Both the position numbers and the translations under genes were made by a program. Positions 43,747 to 52,831 of a stretch of DNA of 64,000 nucleotides are shown one piece after another. The DNA is taken from the NCBI GenBank assembly GCA_900545745.1, contig URAD01000007.1, positions 1-64,000 on the forward strand, written 5' to 3'. The DNA comes from an uncultured Collinsella sp. GTDB lineage: Bacteria; Actinomycetota; Coriobacteriia; Coriobacteriales; Coriobacteriaceae. Each line of letters starts with the position of its first letter. Within the stretch, counting starts at the first letter, position 1. Under the pieces are notes generated by a model. It was not told where the DNA came from, ran no database searches, and worked only from the letters and a program-made list of their open reading frames with translations.

Positions 43747-45132
43747 ATGACGGATCAGGAAACGCCCGAGCGCGCGCATGTGACGGCCGACGATATCGAG
43801 GCCGCCAACGACCTCATCGACTTTATCGAGGCATGTCCCAGCATGTTCCATACGGCGGCGACCATTATGGCCGAGCTCGACGAGGCGGGCTTTACCTACC
43901 TGCCCGAGAACGCGGCGTGGGACATCGAGCCGGGCGGGCGTTATTACACGCAGCGCAATACCTCGAGCGTTATTGCCTTTAAGGTGGGCGAGGACCTGAC
44001 CGCGACGTGGGGCGAGGACGGCGTTGCCGGTGACTATCATTTTCAGCTCACGGCGTCGCACAGCGATTCGCCGACGTTTAAGGTCAAGGCCGTGCCCGAG
44101 CTCGACGGCGCAGGCGAGACGCTGCGCCTGAACACCGAGGCCTACGGCGGCATGATCGACTACACCTGGTTCGACCGCCCGCTGGCGCTCGCGGGCCGCG
44201 TGTTGGTACGCGAAGGCGACCGTATTGAGAGCCGCCTGCTTGCCACCGAGCGCGAGGTCGCTATCATTCCGAGCCTTGCCATCCACATGAACCGCGGCGT
44301 TAACGAGGGCTTTGCTCCCAACCGAGCCGTCGACCTGTGCCCGCTCATCAGCGCTGGCGAGCTTAAGCAGGGCGACTTTGATGCCCTGGTTGCCGACGAA
44401 CTGGACGTTGAGCCCGAGCAGATCCTGAGCCGCGATCTGTTCCTGGTCAACCGCCAGGATGCGCGCATTTGGGGCTGGGCTGACGAGTTCATCTCGACGC
44501 CCAAGCTCGACGACCTGGCCTGCGCCTACACCTCACTGCAGGCATTTTTGGGTGCCGAGAACGCGCGCGACGTCTCGGTCTTCTGCTGCTTTGATAACGA
44601 GGAGGTTGGTTCCGAGACCAAGCAGGGCGCCATGTCGACGTTCTTGGCCGACGCACTGCGCCGCATCAACGGATCGCTGGGCTTTGACGACGAGTCGTAC
44701 CATCGTGCACTTGCTGCCTCGATGCTTGTGAGCTGCGACAATGCGCATGCCGTGCACCCCAACCACGCCGAGAAGTGCGACGCCCGCAATCAGGTTGTGC
44801 TCAACGGCGGTATCGTTATCAAGGAAGCCGCCAACCAGCATTACTGCACCGATGCCTTTAGCCGCGCAGTGTTCCAGGCTATTTGCGATGACGCCGACGT
44901 GCCCACGCAGGCCTTCGCCAACAAGAGCGATATGGCGGGTGGCTCCACGCTCGGCAACCTGTCGAACATGCAGGCGAGCATGCATGCCGTGGACGTGGGC
45001 CTGCCGCAGCTGGCCATGCACTCAAGCTACGAGACCGGCGGCGTACGCGACGTGATGTACGCCATTCGCGCCCTCACGGCTTTCTACGAGCGAAACCTAA
45101 CCATCAACGGCGCCGAAAGCGTGGAGCTCTAA
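43747..45132 (+). CDS. M18-family aminopeptidase
   Basis: The 461-residue zinc exopeptidase has the M18 features: LTASHSDSPTFKVK (metal-binding His, about residue 103), TEAYGGMIDYTWFDRPLALAGRV, CFDNEEVGSETKQGA with the catalytic glutamates near residue 285, and a C-terminal MHSSYETGGVRD histidine. The family removes acidic or neutral N-terminal residues. The ATG at 43747 follows AAAGGGGAGAGC; the frame is open 111 bp further upstream without a site. A 60-residue open frame begins directly at its stop codon. Confidence 0.92.
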   Translation: MTDQETPERAHVTADDIEAANDLIDFIEACPSMFHTAATIMAELDEAGFTYLPENAAWDIEPGGRYYTQRNTSSVIAFKVGEDLTATWGEDGVAGDYHFQLTASHSDSPTFKVKAVPELDGAGETLRLNTEAYGGMIDYTWFDRPLALAGRVLVREGDRIESRLLATEREVAIIPSLAIHMNRGVNEGFAPNRAVDLCPLISAGELKQGDFDALVADELDVEPEQILSRDLFLVNRQDARIWGWADEFISTPKLDDLACAYTSLQAFLGAENARDVSVFCCFDNEEVGSETKQGAMSTFLADALRRINGSLGFDDESYHRALAASMLVSCDNAHAVHPNHAEKCDARNQVVLNGGIVIKEAANQHYCTDAFSRAVFQAICDDADVPTQAFANKSDMAGGSTLGNLSNMQASMHAVDVGLPQLAMHSSYETGGVRDVMYAIRALTAFYERNLTINGAESVEL

Positions 45133-45315
45133 ATGCAAGCCGAAGACGAGAAGACCGAGGGCAGGTCTCAACTAATCGATCAGGGGTCGAAGCTGTTCGC
45201 CACCGCTTGCCATGAATCGGGAATCGACGTGTCCAACGCGTGGCCAGCGAGCGATGAAGAACTCAAGCGTAGCGCCTATTCGGACCATTATGGTAAGGAG
45301 ATGGACTGGCTCTAA
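45133..45315 (+). CDS. Small hypothetical protein, 60 residues
   Basis: The ATG directly follows the M18 stop (TAAATG), suggesting re-initiation after termination. The product is hydrophilic and acidic, with no membrane segment or known motif; ACHESGIDVSNAW is its most distinctive part. It has no ribosome site of its own. It could be real and translationally coupled, or the remains of a longer gene. I do not recognise it. Confidence 0.35.
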   Translation: MQAEDEKTEGRSQLIDQGSKLFATACHESGIDVSNAWPASDEELKRSAYSDHYGKEMDWL

Positions 45316-45392
45316 TAGGCGAAACGTCGAAAACGCCAGATGAATGCCTGATATCACTTTGACAAAAGTATCGCAGGCAAAACCAACGTAAT

Positions 45393-45421
45393 GGTGCAAA
45401 CTAACCTGACCCCATTGCACC
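45393..45421 (-). repeat. REP-like palindrome with GGGGTCAGG core
   Basis: On the minus strand GGTGCAA-TGGGGTCAGGTTAGT-TTGCACC forms a seven-bp stem. The GGGGTCAGGTTAG core is the variant common in other bacterial REP families. Confidence 0.75.
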
Positions 45422-45451
45422 AAAAAGGGAGAATGCCGTAGGTCGGACAAA

Positions 45452-45599
45452 AGTCAGCGAGAGCCCGCCAGAGCGAGCAAGGTGACGTGAAAGAGGAGGG
45501 CATTGACCTTCTGGTCATGCCCGACGATTGAAAGGCAGATTGCCGCTCTGGCGGGCTCGCAGCGTCGAGGGGTTCCGGCGTTTGGCAAAACGCCGGAAC
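45452..45599 (-). repeat. Family A structured element after the D-hydroxyacid dehydrogenase gene
   Basis: The terminal hairpin here is GTTCCGGCGTTT/AAACGCCGGAAC (45572-45583 with 45588-45599). The copies at 1-69 and 3400-3543 have GTTACGCGGTTT instead: both arms changed together. The outer helix AGCCCGCCAGAGCG pairs perfectly with 45544-45557. The internal-loop sequences and the GGGCATTGACC inner hairpin match the other copies. It begins three bases after the stop codon. Confidence 0.85.
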
Positions 45600-45601
45600 A
45601 A

Positions 45602-46519
45602 TCAGTGTTCGATCCAACAGCGCAGGGTCTCGCCGGCTTGCAGGTGACGCAGATTCTCTGCGGCAATGTCGACCACATTGTTGAGCGTGGCTGCCAGGTG
45701 GAACCAGCCGGAGACGTGCGGCGTGATGAGCATGTTGGGCGCATCCCACAGGGGGCTTGTCTCAGGCAGCGGCTCGGGGTCGGTGACGTCGACCGCGGCG
45801 CCGGCGAGATGTCCCGACTCCAGGGCGGCAACCAAGTCGTCGCGGCCGCCGTTGGCAAAGAAGGCGCCCGGTTTCATCGCGGCGAAGAACTCGGCGTTCG
45901 CCAGGCCGCGGGTCTCGGGTGTGCTGGGCATAAAGGATGCGACGATGTCAGCCTCGGCCAGGCGCTCGGACAGGGCGTCCATGCCGTCCATGTCCTCAAA
46001 CACAATGGGGTAGACGAGTGGATGGCGCTTGATGCCGCGGACGTGCGCGCCCATGTTGCGGCAGAGCGTGGCGAAGTGGCCGCCGATATCGCCCGCGCCC
46101 AGCACCAGCACATTGGCGTTTTTGAGCGAGGTGACCGGCCCCAAATCCTCCCAGCGATGCTCGCGCTGCAAGTCGTGATAGCCGGGCAGGCGCTTCATCA
46201 TAGAAAGGACCATGGCAAACATATGCTCGCTTACGGCCTGGCCGTAGGCGCCCACCGAGCAGGAAAGCTTAGCGTCGGCTGGCACGGTGCCGGCGGCCAA
46301 GTAGTCGTCATAGCCGGCGGTCTGCAATTGCAACAGCTGGAGATGCTCGCATGCCGTGAGCATGCCAGGGTCGATGTTGCCCAAGATCACGTCGGCATCG
46401 GCGATCTGCTCGCGCGTGGCGGCGTCGGAGCTCGTGTAGATAAAGTCCTCGCCCGGAGCGCTCGACTCAAGAATTGCGCGATGGCGGTCATTGACGGGCA
46501 GCAAAACCAGGATGTTCAC
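45602..46519 (-). CDS. D-isomer-specific 2-hydroxyacid dehydrogenase
   Basis: The 305-residue NAD-dependent dehydrogenase starts at GTG (VNILVLLPV), preceded by AGAGGA. The nucleotide-binding region is VLGAGDIGGHFA near residue 130. The catalytic triad region includes the Arg of the N-terminal part of the cofactor domain, the Glu in VDVTDPEPLPE and the His in ITPHVSGW. Members reduce 2-keto acids or oxidise hydroxyacids such as glycerate, lactate or phosphoglycerate. This one resembles the phosphoglycerate-dehydrogenase-like group without a regulatory domain. The substrate is unknown. Confidence 0.88.
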   Translation of the reverse strand: MNILVLLPVNDRHRAILESSAPGEDFIYTSSDAATREQIADADVILGNIDPGMLTACEHLQLLQLQTAGYDDYLAAGTVPADAKLSCSVGAYGQAVSEHMFAMVLSMMKRLPGYHDLQREHRWEDLGPVTSLKNANVLVLGAGDIGGHFATLCRNMGAHVRGIKRHPLVYPIVFEDMDGMDALSERLAEADIVASFMPSTPETRGLANAEFFAAMKPGAFFANGGRDDLVAALESGHLAGAAVDVTDPEPLPETSPLWDAPNMLITPHVSGWFHLAATLNNVVDIAAENLRHLQAGETLRCWIEH

Positions 46520-46538
46520 AAGCAGTCCTCTCCGCTCG

Positions 46539-46573
46539 ACCTGCCAAAAAGGGACAGGTTTATTTTGGCAGGT
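46539..46573 (+). repeat. REP-like palindrome with GGGACAGG core
   Basis: The perfect arms ACCTGCCAAAA and TTTTGGCAGGT flank AGGGACAGGTTTA. It lies just upstream of the dehydrogenase ribosome site. Similarity to the 4673 copy extends past the right arm. Confidence 0.8.
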
Positions 46574-46600
46574 TTTATCAGGCAAAACGTTTAAATAAAA

Positions 46601-46639
46601 CGCCGGATGCAAGACGAGCGTGCCCGTCAGCATCCGGCG
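46601..46639 (-). terminator. Intrinsic terminator of map
   Basis: On the minus strand CGCCGGATGC and GCATCCGGCG (46630-46639 and 46601-46610) form a ten-bp stem followed by TTTTATTTAAA, ten bp after the map stop. Confidence 0.85.
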
Positions 46640-46648
46640 CATCCACGG

Positions 46649-47536
46649 CTACCAGCTCAGCAGCTCGTAGCCGTCCTCGGTCACCACGAGCTGTACCTCG
46701 CACTGGGCCGAATCGCTGCCGTCCTTGGTGCGCACGCACCAGCCGTCACCCTTGCTGATCTTGATGTCGGGCGCTCCGGCGTTGACCATGGGCTCGATGG
46801 TAAAGACCATGCCCGGAGCCATGATGGTGTCCACATCGGGTGCCTCGGTGGTAAAGCCCACAAACGGGTCCTCGTGGAACTCCTTACCGATGCCGTGTCC
46901 GCCGTACTCGCGTACCACGCTAAAGCCGGCGTCCTCGACCGTCTTTTGCACGGCCTCGGCCATCACGGACAGCGGCAGCCACGGCTTGACGGCAGCCAGA
47001 CCCGCCTCCACGCTGGCGCGGGTGACGTCGACCAGGCGCTGGCGCTCGGCAGAGACCTCGCCGATGCAGAACATGCGGCTCGAATCACTAAAGTAGCCGT
47101 CAAGAATCGTGGAGCAGTCGACGTTGATGATGTCGCCCTCGTGCAGCACGTCCGTATCGCAGGGGATGCCGTGACAGACCACGTCGTTGATCGAGGTGCA
47201 AACGCTCTTGGGGTAGCCCTCATAGTTGAGGTCGGCCGGCGTGCCGCCGTGCTCGACGGTGTAGTCGTAGATCATCTGGTCGATCTGGTTGGTGGTCATG
47301 CCCGCGGCGATGTGTTCGCCTACGTAATCGAGCACGCCCACGTTGATGGCGGCCGAGCGCTTGATGCCCTCGATATCGGCGGGCGCCTTGTAGAGCGTGC
47401 GGGGCAAAACCTCCCAGCCCTCTTCCCACAGGCGCTCAAGGCGCTCATCAAAGGCGCTATGGCATTTCTTATATTTTTTGCCGCTGCCGCACCAGCAAGC
47501 GTCGTTGCGGCCGGGCACGGGTCCATTGTCAAACAT
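46649..47536 (-). CDS. map: Methionine aminopeptidase type I with N-terminal SEC-C zinc motif
   Basis: The 295-residue protein removes the initiator methionine from nascent chains. An N-terminal SEC-C-like motif (CWC with a following CH pair, Cys14, Cys16, Cys25, His26) precedes the pita-bread peptidase domain. Metal ligands are visible in NVDCSTILDGYFSDSS (two Asp), GGHGIGKEFHEDP (His) and FTIEPMVN (Glu), with the last Glu in QCEVQLVV. SEC-C motifs are known in SecA and in some Gram-positive Map proteins, where they may help ribosome docking. The gene is monocistronic with a clear terminator. Confidence 0.94.
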   Translation of the reverse strand: MFDNGPVPGRNDACWCGSGKKYKKCHSAFDERLERLWEEGWEVLPRTLYKAPADIEGIKRSAAINVGVLDYVGEHIAAGMTTNQIDQMIYDYTVEHGGTPADLNYEGYPKSVCTSINDVVCHGIPCDTDVLHEGDIINVDCSTILDGYFSDSSRMFCIGEVSAERQRLVDVTRASVEAGLAAVKPWLPLSVMAEAVQKTVEDAGFSVVREYGGHGIGKEFHEDPFVGFTTEAPDVDTIMAPGMVFTIEPMVNAGAPDIKISKGDGWCVRTKDGSDSAQCEVQLVVTEDGYELLSW

Positions 47537-47591
47537 GGCTAACTTCCTTTCATTCGCAGCTAGTATAGCCCACTCACAGGGCAGCTGCGCG

Positions 47592-48368
47592 CTAGTAGCT
47601 CACCTGGCAGGGAATGCCGAGGGCGCGCACGCGCGCGGCGATGGCGTCGAGGGCCTCGGGCGCCGCTTTGGCAAGGCCGGCGACCGGTGTCTCGCGGGCC
47701 ACCGTGTAGATGGTCGCCTCCTGCGGGCGAATGCGCTCGAGCGCCGCGAGCCAGGGGGCAACGTACTCCTCGCCGGTGTTGTCGATGGGCTTGCCCTGAT
47801 ACTCGCCGGTCAAAAAGATCGTCTGGATAATAACGTGACCGTCAAAGCTTGCGAACGTCTCGATCTGGTGCTCGACGTCGTAGGGGCCAACGGGCTGGTC
47901 GAGCAGCTGGATAAATGCCGGGTCGACCGTATCGAGCTTGAGGATGTTGTCGTCGACCATCATGAGCGCATCATGCACCTCGGGGCGGTCGGCGCGCGTG
48001 CCGTTGGAGAGCACGGCGATCTTGCTGTTCGGGGCGAGCTCGTCGCGCAGTGCAACGGCACCGGCAATCGCTTGGGGAAACTCCGGCGCGGCGGTGGGCT
48101 CGCCGTTGCCGGCAAACGTAATCACGTCGGGGAGCTCGCCCTCGGCTGCCATCTCGCGCAGCTTTGCCTCGAGCGCGTCGAGTACCACGGCAGCTGTGTT
48201 GTACGGCTCATGGCAGGGGCGCTCGGCGTTGAGGCCGTTTTCGCAGTAAATGCAGTCGAACGTGCAGATTTTGCCGCTGGCCGGCATCATGTTGACGCCG
48301 AGCGAGAGGCCAAGGCGACGGCTGCGAACGGGCCCAAAGATGGGGCTGTCATTCAAAAACGTAGACAT
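47592..48368 (-). CDS. Radical SAM protein, COG0731-like
   Basis: The 258-residue protein has the radical SAM cluster motif CTFDCIYC (Cys35, Cys39, Cys42), preceded by FGPVRSRRLGLSLGVNMMP, which is characteristic of the COG0731 group related to TYW1. TFAGNGEPT serves as the SAM-binding GGE-like motif near residue 87. No second cluster domain is visible. The ATG at 48368 lies nine bases after GAGGAG; an ATG six bp earlier is also in frame but too close to that site. The reaction is unknown. Iron-sulphur oxidoreductases of this type are common in gut anaerobes. Confidence 0.82.
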   Translation of the reverse strand: MSTFLNDSPIFGPVRSRRLGLSLGVNMMPASGKICTFDCIYCENGLNAERPCHEPYNTAAVVLDALEAKLREMAAEGELPDVITFAGNGEPTAAPEFPQAIAGAVALRDELAPNSKIAVLSNGTRADRPEVHDALMMVDDNILKLDTVDPAFIQLLDQPVGPYDVEHQIETFASFDGHVIIQTIFLTGEYQGKPIDNTGEEYVAPWLAALERIRPQEATIYTVARETPVAGLAKAAPEALDAIAARVRALGIPCQVSY

Positions 48369-48593
48369 AGGCATATGCTCCTCAAGACAATTGTGCCTAA
48401 GCATAGCATCGGCTCCAAAGCAAGGTGCGGGCTCTTGCTTTACAAGTTTCGTTTTTTCACGTCGCTCATTACGCCGTGCCATGAAAAGCCTCGGGTCGGG
48501 TACAGTTAATCTGTTAACAAGTCGTAAGGCAATGCGGGACCATTCAGCCGTACTGACGTGCAATTGGATGGGCATTGATGATGGGGGCACAAC

Positions 48594-49391
48594 ATGGATT
48601 TTACGGTCGAGAATGCGGGCACCACGATTGCCTGTCGCGAATATGCCGGCCCGGATGTGTCGCCTGATACTCCTGCCTTGGTGTGCGTGCACGGCGCTTG
48701 TGTCGACGGCACATTTTTCGACGGCATCGCTTGTGAGCTCAGTCGCAACTACCGCGTAATTGCCTACGACCGCCGCGGCTGTGGTGGCAGCAGCGAAGCG
48801 GCAGACGGCAGCTATGATCTTGCCGCTCAGGCCGCCGACCTGCAAGCCGTGATCGAACACGTTGGCGCTTCGGCAAATGTGCTTGCGCACAGCGCCGGTA
48901 CGTTGGTGGCGCTGGAGCTTCTTCGCACCGAGCCCCATCTCGTCGCCCGTGCGATTCTGCATGAGCCGGCTGTGTCGGCCGAAGGCGTCGGCATGGGCGC
49001 AGCTCCGGTTTTGCTCGATATGATTGCGGCTGGAAAGGTTTCAAGGGCGCTCCGGCTTTTCTTGGGAGCCCTCGGCGACTTGGACCCCGAGGCTCCTGGA
49101 ACGACCGAGGCAGAAGCCAAGCATGCCCTGCGCAACGGCCGCAGTTTCATGGCAAACGAATACGGGATTACTATGACCTGCGTTCCCGATTGGGATAGCG
49201 TTCGCGCGTCGAAAACGGTGGCCGCCGTGCTCCTAGGCGAGCTCTCGATTGGCACGCCCCGCGAGGCTGGCACGCGAGCGGCTGCCGAATATCTCGATTG
49301 CCCTCTCGTGACGATCCCGGGCGCGCATAACGGTCTGCGCGATCGCCCGGCAGCGGCTGCCCGGGCTGTCCGTGGCATCCTGGGGCTCTAG
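48594..49391 (+). CDS. Alpha/beta hydrolase
   Basis: The 265-residue single-domain hydrolase has the oxyanion-hole motif CVHGACVDG near residue 28. The nucleophile elbow is AHSAG (Ser near residue 100; the first glycine of GxSxG is Ala), and the catalytic His is in GAHNGLRD near the C-terminus. YDRRGCGGSS fits the esterase/haloperoxidase-like class. No signal peptide is present. It is transcribed divergently from the radical SAM gene across a 225-bp gap in which I see no other feature. The substrate is unknown. Confidence 0.85.
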   Translation: MDFTVENAGTTIACREYAGPDVSPDTPALVCVHGACVDGTFFDGIACELSRNYRVIAYDRRGCGGSSEAADGSYDLAAQAADLQAVIEHVGASANVLAHSAGTLVALELLRTEPHLVARAILHEPAVSAEGVGMGAAPVLLDMIAAGKVSRALRLFLGALGDLDPEAPGTTEAEAKHALRNGRSFMANEYGITMTCVPDWDSVRASKTVAAVLLGELSIGTPREAGTRAAAEYLDCPLVTIPGAHNGLRDRPAAAARAVRGILGL

Positions 49392-49602
49392 CATCCGCAA
49401 TAGCCAAAGCAGGCTTCATCCGCAAACGTTTCGGCCGTATTAACAAACGTGCTCAAAACCTCGCGTCTGCGGCTTCAATCGCGCCGTCTGCCAACTCATA
49501 AGAATGTGGCAGCATTCACGTGCTTACCTGCATCGGCAAGGTGTTAACCTTGTAACATTTGGAACCCACCGCTACCATGCGAAACTATCGAAAGGGCCCC
49601 AT

Positions 49603-51483
49603 ATGCGCAAAAATCACGAGGTCAATCTAACCGACGAGGAGGCTGCCGCTGAGGTCGCCCGCGTCGCGAAGACCTACCCCGTGGTGCGTTTGCTGTCGGC
49701 CGATCAGATTAAGAGCGAGCCTAACTGCCTGCTCGCCGGCAATCGGTGCCCTTGTCTGCGTCAGTCGAGTCTTGAGGCCTTGGCAGATTCCGATGAGGTG
49801 TCGGAGCAACTGCTCAACGATGGTGTTGAGTACCGCGCCCGCCTACGCCCTCTGAAGGTCGAGGGCGAGCCTCACGTCCTGCTGATGGTGCGCCCGATCG
49901 ATGAGCAAGAGGCTGCAGAAGAGGACCTCGTCTACACCGACGTGCTGACGAGTGTGCGCAATCGCCGATATTACGAGGAAAAGCTCCGTAGCGCCCGCAT
50001 GAATGCCGGCGTTGCGGTGATCGACCTTGATGATTTTAGGGTCTTCAACGATACGTGTGGCCGTCATGCCGGCGACCTTGCGCTCGGTGCTGTGGCGACG
50101 GCCATACGCAGCGGAATTCGTTCGACTGACGAGCTCGTACGCTATGGCTGCGACAAGTTTGTGGTCGTCATGCCCAATATTCCCTCCGATGACTTCACCC
50201 GTCGCCTGCATCAGGTGTCCGATGCCGTTCATGCCACGATTGTTCCGGGCCATGAGTACGTGAGCTTGACGGCATGTGTTGGTGGCGTTCGCATTCATGG
50301 CGAGACGGTCGATGAGGGCGTTGGCCGCGCTGTCCAGTTATTGAGCCGCGCTAAGGCAAAAGCCGGTACGGTCGTGACCGATGCCGATTCCATCGAAGCC
50401 TTCCAAAGCGAAAAGCCTTTGGTGCTTATTGTCGATGACTCCGAGATGAACCGAGCCATTCTCAACGAGATGCTCAAGGACGAGTATTGCATCCTCGAGG
50501 CCGACAACGGTCGTACGGCGCTCGACATGGTCGACCGCTATGGCGATGAGTTGTCGCTCGTGCTGCTGGATATTGTCATGCCGGGCATAAGCGGCTTTGA
50601 GGTGCTGGCCGATCTGTCGCGCCGATCGGGTATCGACAATCTGCCTTTCATCATGATATCGAGCGAAGATTCCGATGATATGGTTCTGCGCGCGTACGAG
50701 CTGGGCGCCTCGGACTATATCAACCGCCCGTTTGACTCCCGTGTCGTGCGCCGCCGTGTAAGCAACACCATCCGCCTATACGCCAAACAGCGCCGCCTGA
50801 CGAGCCTGCTGTCCCAGCAGTACAATGAGCGCGTCAAGAACAGTCGCATGCTCATCGACATCATGGCCGGCGTCATGGAGCTTCGCAATGGCGAGAGCGG
50901 CAGGCACGTTACGAACATCGAGAAGCTGACCGAGCTGCTGCTTGGCTGTCTGGTCCAGCGTAGCGGCACGATCTCCCTCGACAATGAGGAACGCTCTACG
51001 ATTGCCCTGGCTTCGGCGCTGCACGATATCGGCAAGATGTCGATTGACGATGCGATTCTCAACAAACCCGGGCGCCTTACGCCCGAGGAGTTCGAGATTA
51101 TGAAAACGCATACCACGATCGGCGCCGACATGCTGCGTGAGCTGGGCCGCCATCACGTCGGCAATGCGCTTATGGAATATGCGTACCAGATTGCGCGTTG
51201 GCACCACGAGCGCTGGGACGGCAAGGGCTATCCCGATGGCCTTAAGGGCGACGAAATTCCCATTGCCGCACAGGTGGTCTCGGTGGCCGATGTGTACGAT
51301 GCTCTGACGAGCGTGCGTGTGTACAAGGATGCTATCCCGCACAAGGAGGCGATCCAGATGATCCTGGACGGTAAGTGCGGCACCTTTAACCCGCTGTTGC
51401 TCGACTGCCTGCTCGAGGTGCAAGACCGTATTGCCGAGACGTTGGCACGCCCCGCCGACGTTGTCGCGTTTCCCACGATTTAG
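49603..51483 (+). CDS. GGDEF-REC-HD-GYP multidomain signalling protein
   Basis: The 626-residue cytoplasmic protein has an N-terminal region (1-110) and a GGDEF-like domain (about 110-265) with LDDFRVFND but a degenerate active site, RYGCDKF, in place of GGDEF, so cyclase activity is unlikely. A receiver domain (about 275-395) follows with LVDDSEMNR and the phosphoacceptor Asp323 in LLDIVMPG. Last is an HD-GYP domain (about 430-600) with ALHDIGKM and HHERWDGKGYP. HD-GYP proteins hydrolyse cyclic di-GMP. AAAGGG precedes the ATG at 49603. An Hpt gene follows 24 bp downstream and may feed phosphate to the receiver. Confidence 0.9.
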   Translation: MRKNHEVNLTDEEAAAEVARVAKTYPVVRLLSADQIKSEPNCLLAGNRCPCLRQSSLEALADSDEVSEQLLNDGVEYRARLRPLKVEGEPHVLLMVRPIDEQEAAEEDLVYTDVLTSVRNRRYYEEKLRSARMNAGVAVIDLDDFRVFNDTCGRHAGDLALGAVATAIRSGIRSTDELVRYGCDKFVVVMPNIPSDDFTRRLHQVSDAVHATIVPGHEYVSLTACVGGVRIHGETVDEGVGRAVQLLSRAKAKAGTVVTDADSIEAFQSEKPLVLIVDDSEMNRAILNEMLKDEYCILEADNGRTALDMVDRYGDELSLVLLDIVMPGISGFEVLADLSRRSGIDNLPFIMISSEDSDDMVLRAYELGASDYINRPFDSRVVRRRVSNTIRLYAKQRRLTSLLSQQYNERVKNSRMLIDIMAGVMELRNGESGRHVTNIEKLTELLLGCLVQRSGTISLDNEERSTIALASALHDIGKMSIDDAILNKPGRLTPEEFEIMKTHTTIGADMLRELGRHHVGNALMEYAYQIARWHHERWDGKGYPDGLKGDEIPIAAQVVSVADVYDALTSVRVYKDAIPHKEAIQMILDGKCGTFNPLLLDCLLEVQDRIAETLARPADVVAFPTI

Positions 51484-51507
51484 TTTGACCAAAGGAGTTT
51501 TTAATCC

Positions 51508-51864
51508 ATGATTTCCATGCGTGAGGCGTATGAGAAGATCGGCGCAAATTATGATGACGCGTGCGCTCGGCTGATGGGCGAGGAAATGCTTGCCCGCTTT
51601 GCCCTCAAGTTTTTGGATGACGAGAGCATGGACAAGCTGGAGGCCGCCATGGCGGCAGGAGACGCCGAAGGTGCGTTTATGGCAGCGCACACGCTCAAGG
51701 GCGTGAGTCAGAATCTGGGATTCGATAATCTGTACGAGCCGGCGGTCGTGGTGACCGAGGCGCTGCGCGGCGCCGATTTCGTTGACGGCGCTCGCGAGGG
51801 AATGCATGCGTTGCAGCAGCAATATGCGGCTACGATGTCGGCCCTGCGCGAAGCGGGCGAGTAA
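51508..51864 (+). CDS. Stand-alone Hpt domain protein
   Basis: The 118-residue all-helical protein has the phosphotransfer histidine in AAHTLKGVSQNLG (His61), the defining Hpt motif. It lacks kinase or receiver domains. AAAGGAG precedes the ATG; a second ATG nine bp on is also possible. Its place immediately after the receiver/HD-GYP gene suggests it donates or drains phosphate at Asp323 of that protein. No histidine kinase gene is nearby, so the upstream kinase must lie elsewhere. Confidence 0.9.
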   Translation: MISMREAYEKIGANYDDACARLMGEEMLARFALKFLDDESMDKLEAAMAAGDAEGAFMAAHTLKGVSQNLGFDNLYEPAVVVTEALRGADFVDGAREGMHALQQQYAATMSALREAGE

Positions 51865-51909
51865 GAGGTTGTGAGCCTTGGGCTGTGTGCCTGCCGCGTA
51901 TAGGCAAAA

Positions 51910-51946
51910 GGGCGCCCCGCCGGACCATGTGGCCGGCGGGGCGCCC
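51910..51946. terminator. Bidirectional intrinsic terminator
   Basis: A perfect 14-bp GC helix (GGGCGCCCCGCCGG and its complement) has a nine-base loop, followed by TTATCTG on the plus strand and CTTTTG on the minus strand. It lies between the convergent hpt gene and amidotransferase-like gene. Confidence 0.85.
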
Positions 51947-51969
51947 TTATCTGTTATGCGGTTCGCGAG

Positions 51970-52779
51970 CTAGCGAGCCTGCTTGACCTTTGCCGCTGCC
52001 TCGACAAACGACTTCCACAGGTTAAAGTCGGTCTCGAGTGTCTGCCAGGTGTACTCGGGATGCCATTGCACGCCCAGGCAGAAAGGCTGGCCGTCGACTT
52101 CGATACACTCGGGAACGCCATCGGTTGCCTTGGCGACCAAGCGCGTGCTTTTACCCAGACGATCGACGCAGCAGTGGTGTGCAGAGTTGGTCTGGATCAG
52201 CCTGTGCCCGCCAACCGCGCGCTCCAGCAGCGAGCCCGGCACGACCTCGACGGGATGCACGGGGTCGTTGAGCACGTGGGTATGGCGCCACTGCGTGCGG
52301 CCCTCGCGCGCACCCAGGCTCGGCACGTCCATGCACAGGGTGCCGCCAGTGGCGACATTGAGCAACTGCGTGCCGCGGCAGGTGGTAAAGAGCGGCTTTT
52401 TGGCGCGGAGCACCTCGCCGACCAGCTTAAACTCAAAGCTATCGCGGATCTCGCAGCAGAGGGTGGGGTCGTAGGGTCGATCATCGCCCCAGCGCTTGGG
52501 GTTGACGTCCGGGCCGCCGGGAATGGCGATGCCGTCGGCGATATCGACGTAATGACGGATAACCTCAATGTCTTCGGTAATAGACATCTGCAGCGGCAGG
52601 CCACCGGCGGCAAGGATGGCATCGACAAAGACACTTGCGATTTCCTCGTTGGGGGAGAGCGTCTCGCTCAAAAACGGTTTTGCCTCTTCCCAACGCGGCG
52701 CGACGAGGATGAGCGGACGGTCGGCGGGGGCAACGTCGACGTGCGGGGTGTATGACGATGAAGTGCGAGTTCCGATCAT
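51970..52779 (-). CDS. Gamma-glutamyl-gamma-aminobutyrate hydrolase-like class I amidotransferase (PuuD family)
   Basis: The 269-residue protein has a glutamine-amidotransferase fold with the nucleophile in FTTCRGTQLLNV (Cys), GIAIPGGPDVNP upstream and the His-Glu pair in GVQWHPEY. The PuuD family hydrolyses gamma-glutamyl amides such as gamma-glutamyl-GABA. The ATG giving MIGTRTSS is preferred over one 42 bp upstream, though neither has a strong ribosome site. It is the last gene of a polar amino-acid ABC importer cluster and may release glutamate from the imported compound. The link to polyamine use is tempting, given aguA in this window, but unproven. Confidence 0.85.
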   Translation of the reverse strand: MIGTRTSSSYTPHVDVAPADRPLILVAPRWEEAKPFLSETLSPNEEIASVFVDAILAAGGLPLQMSITEDIEVIRHYVDIADGIAIPGGPDVNPKRWGDDRPYDPTLCCEIRDSFEFKLVGEVLRAKKPLFTTCRGTQLLNVATGGTLCMDVPSLGAREGRTQWRHTHVLNDPVHPVEVVPGSLLERAVGGHRLIQTNSAHHCCVDRLGKSTRLVAKATDGVPECIEVDGQPFCLGVQWHPEYTWQTLETDFNLWKSFVEAAAKVKQAR

Positions 52780-52831
52780 AGGTGTAACTTTCGAGTTTGG
52801 ATGGTCATGGCGAGCGAACATGGCAATTGAG

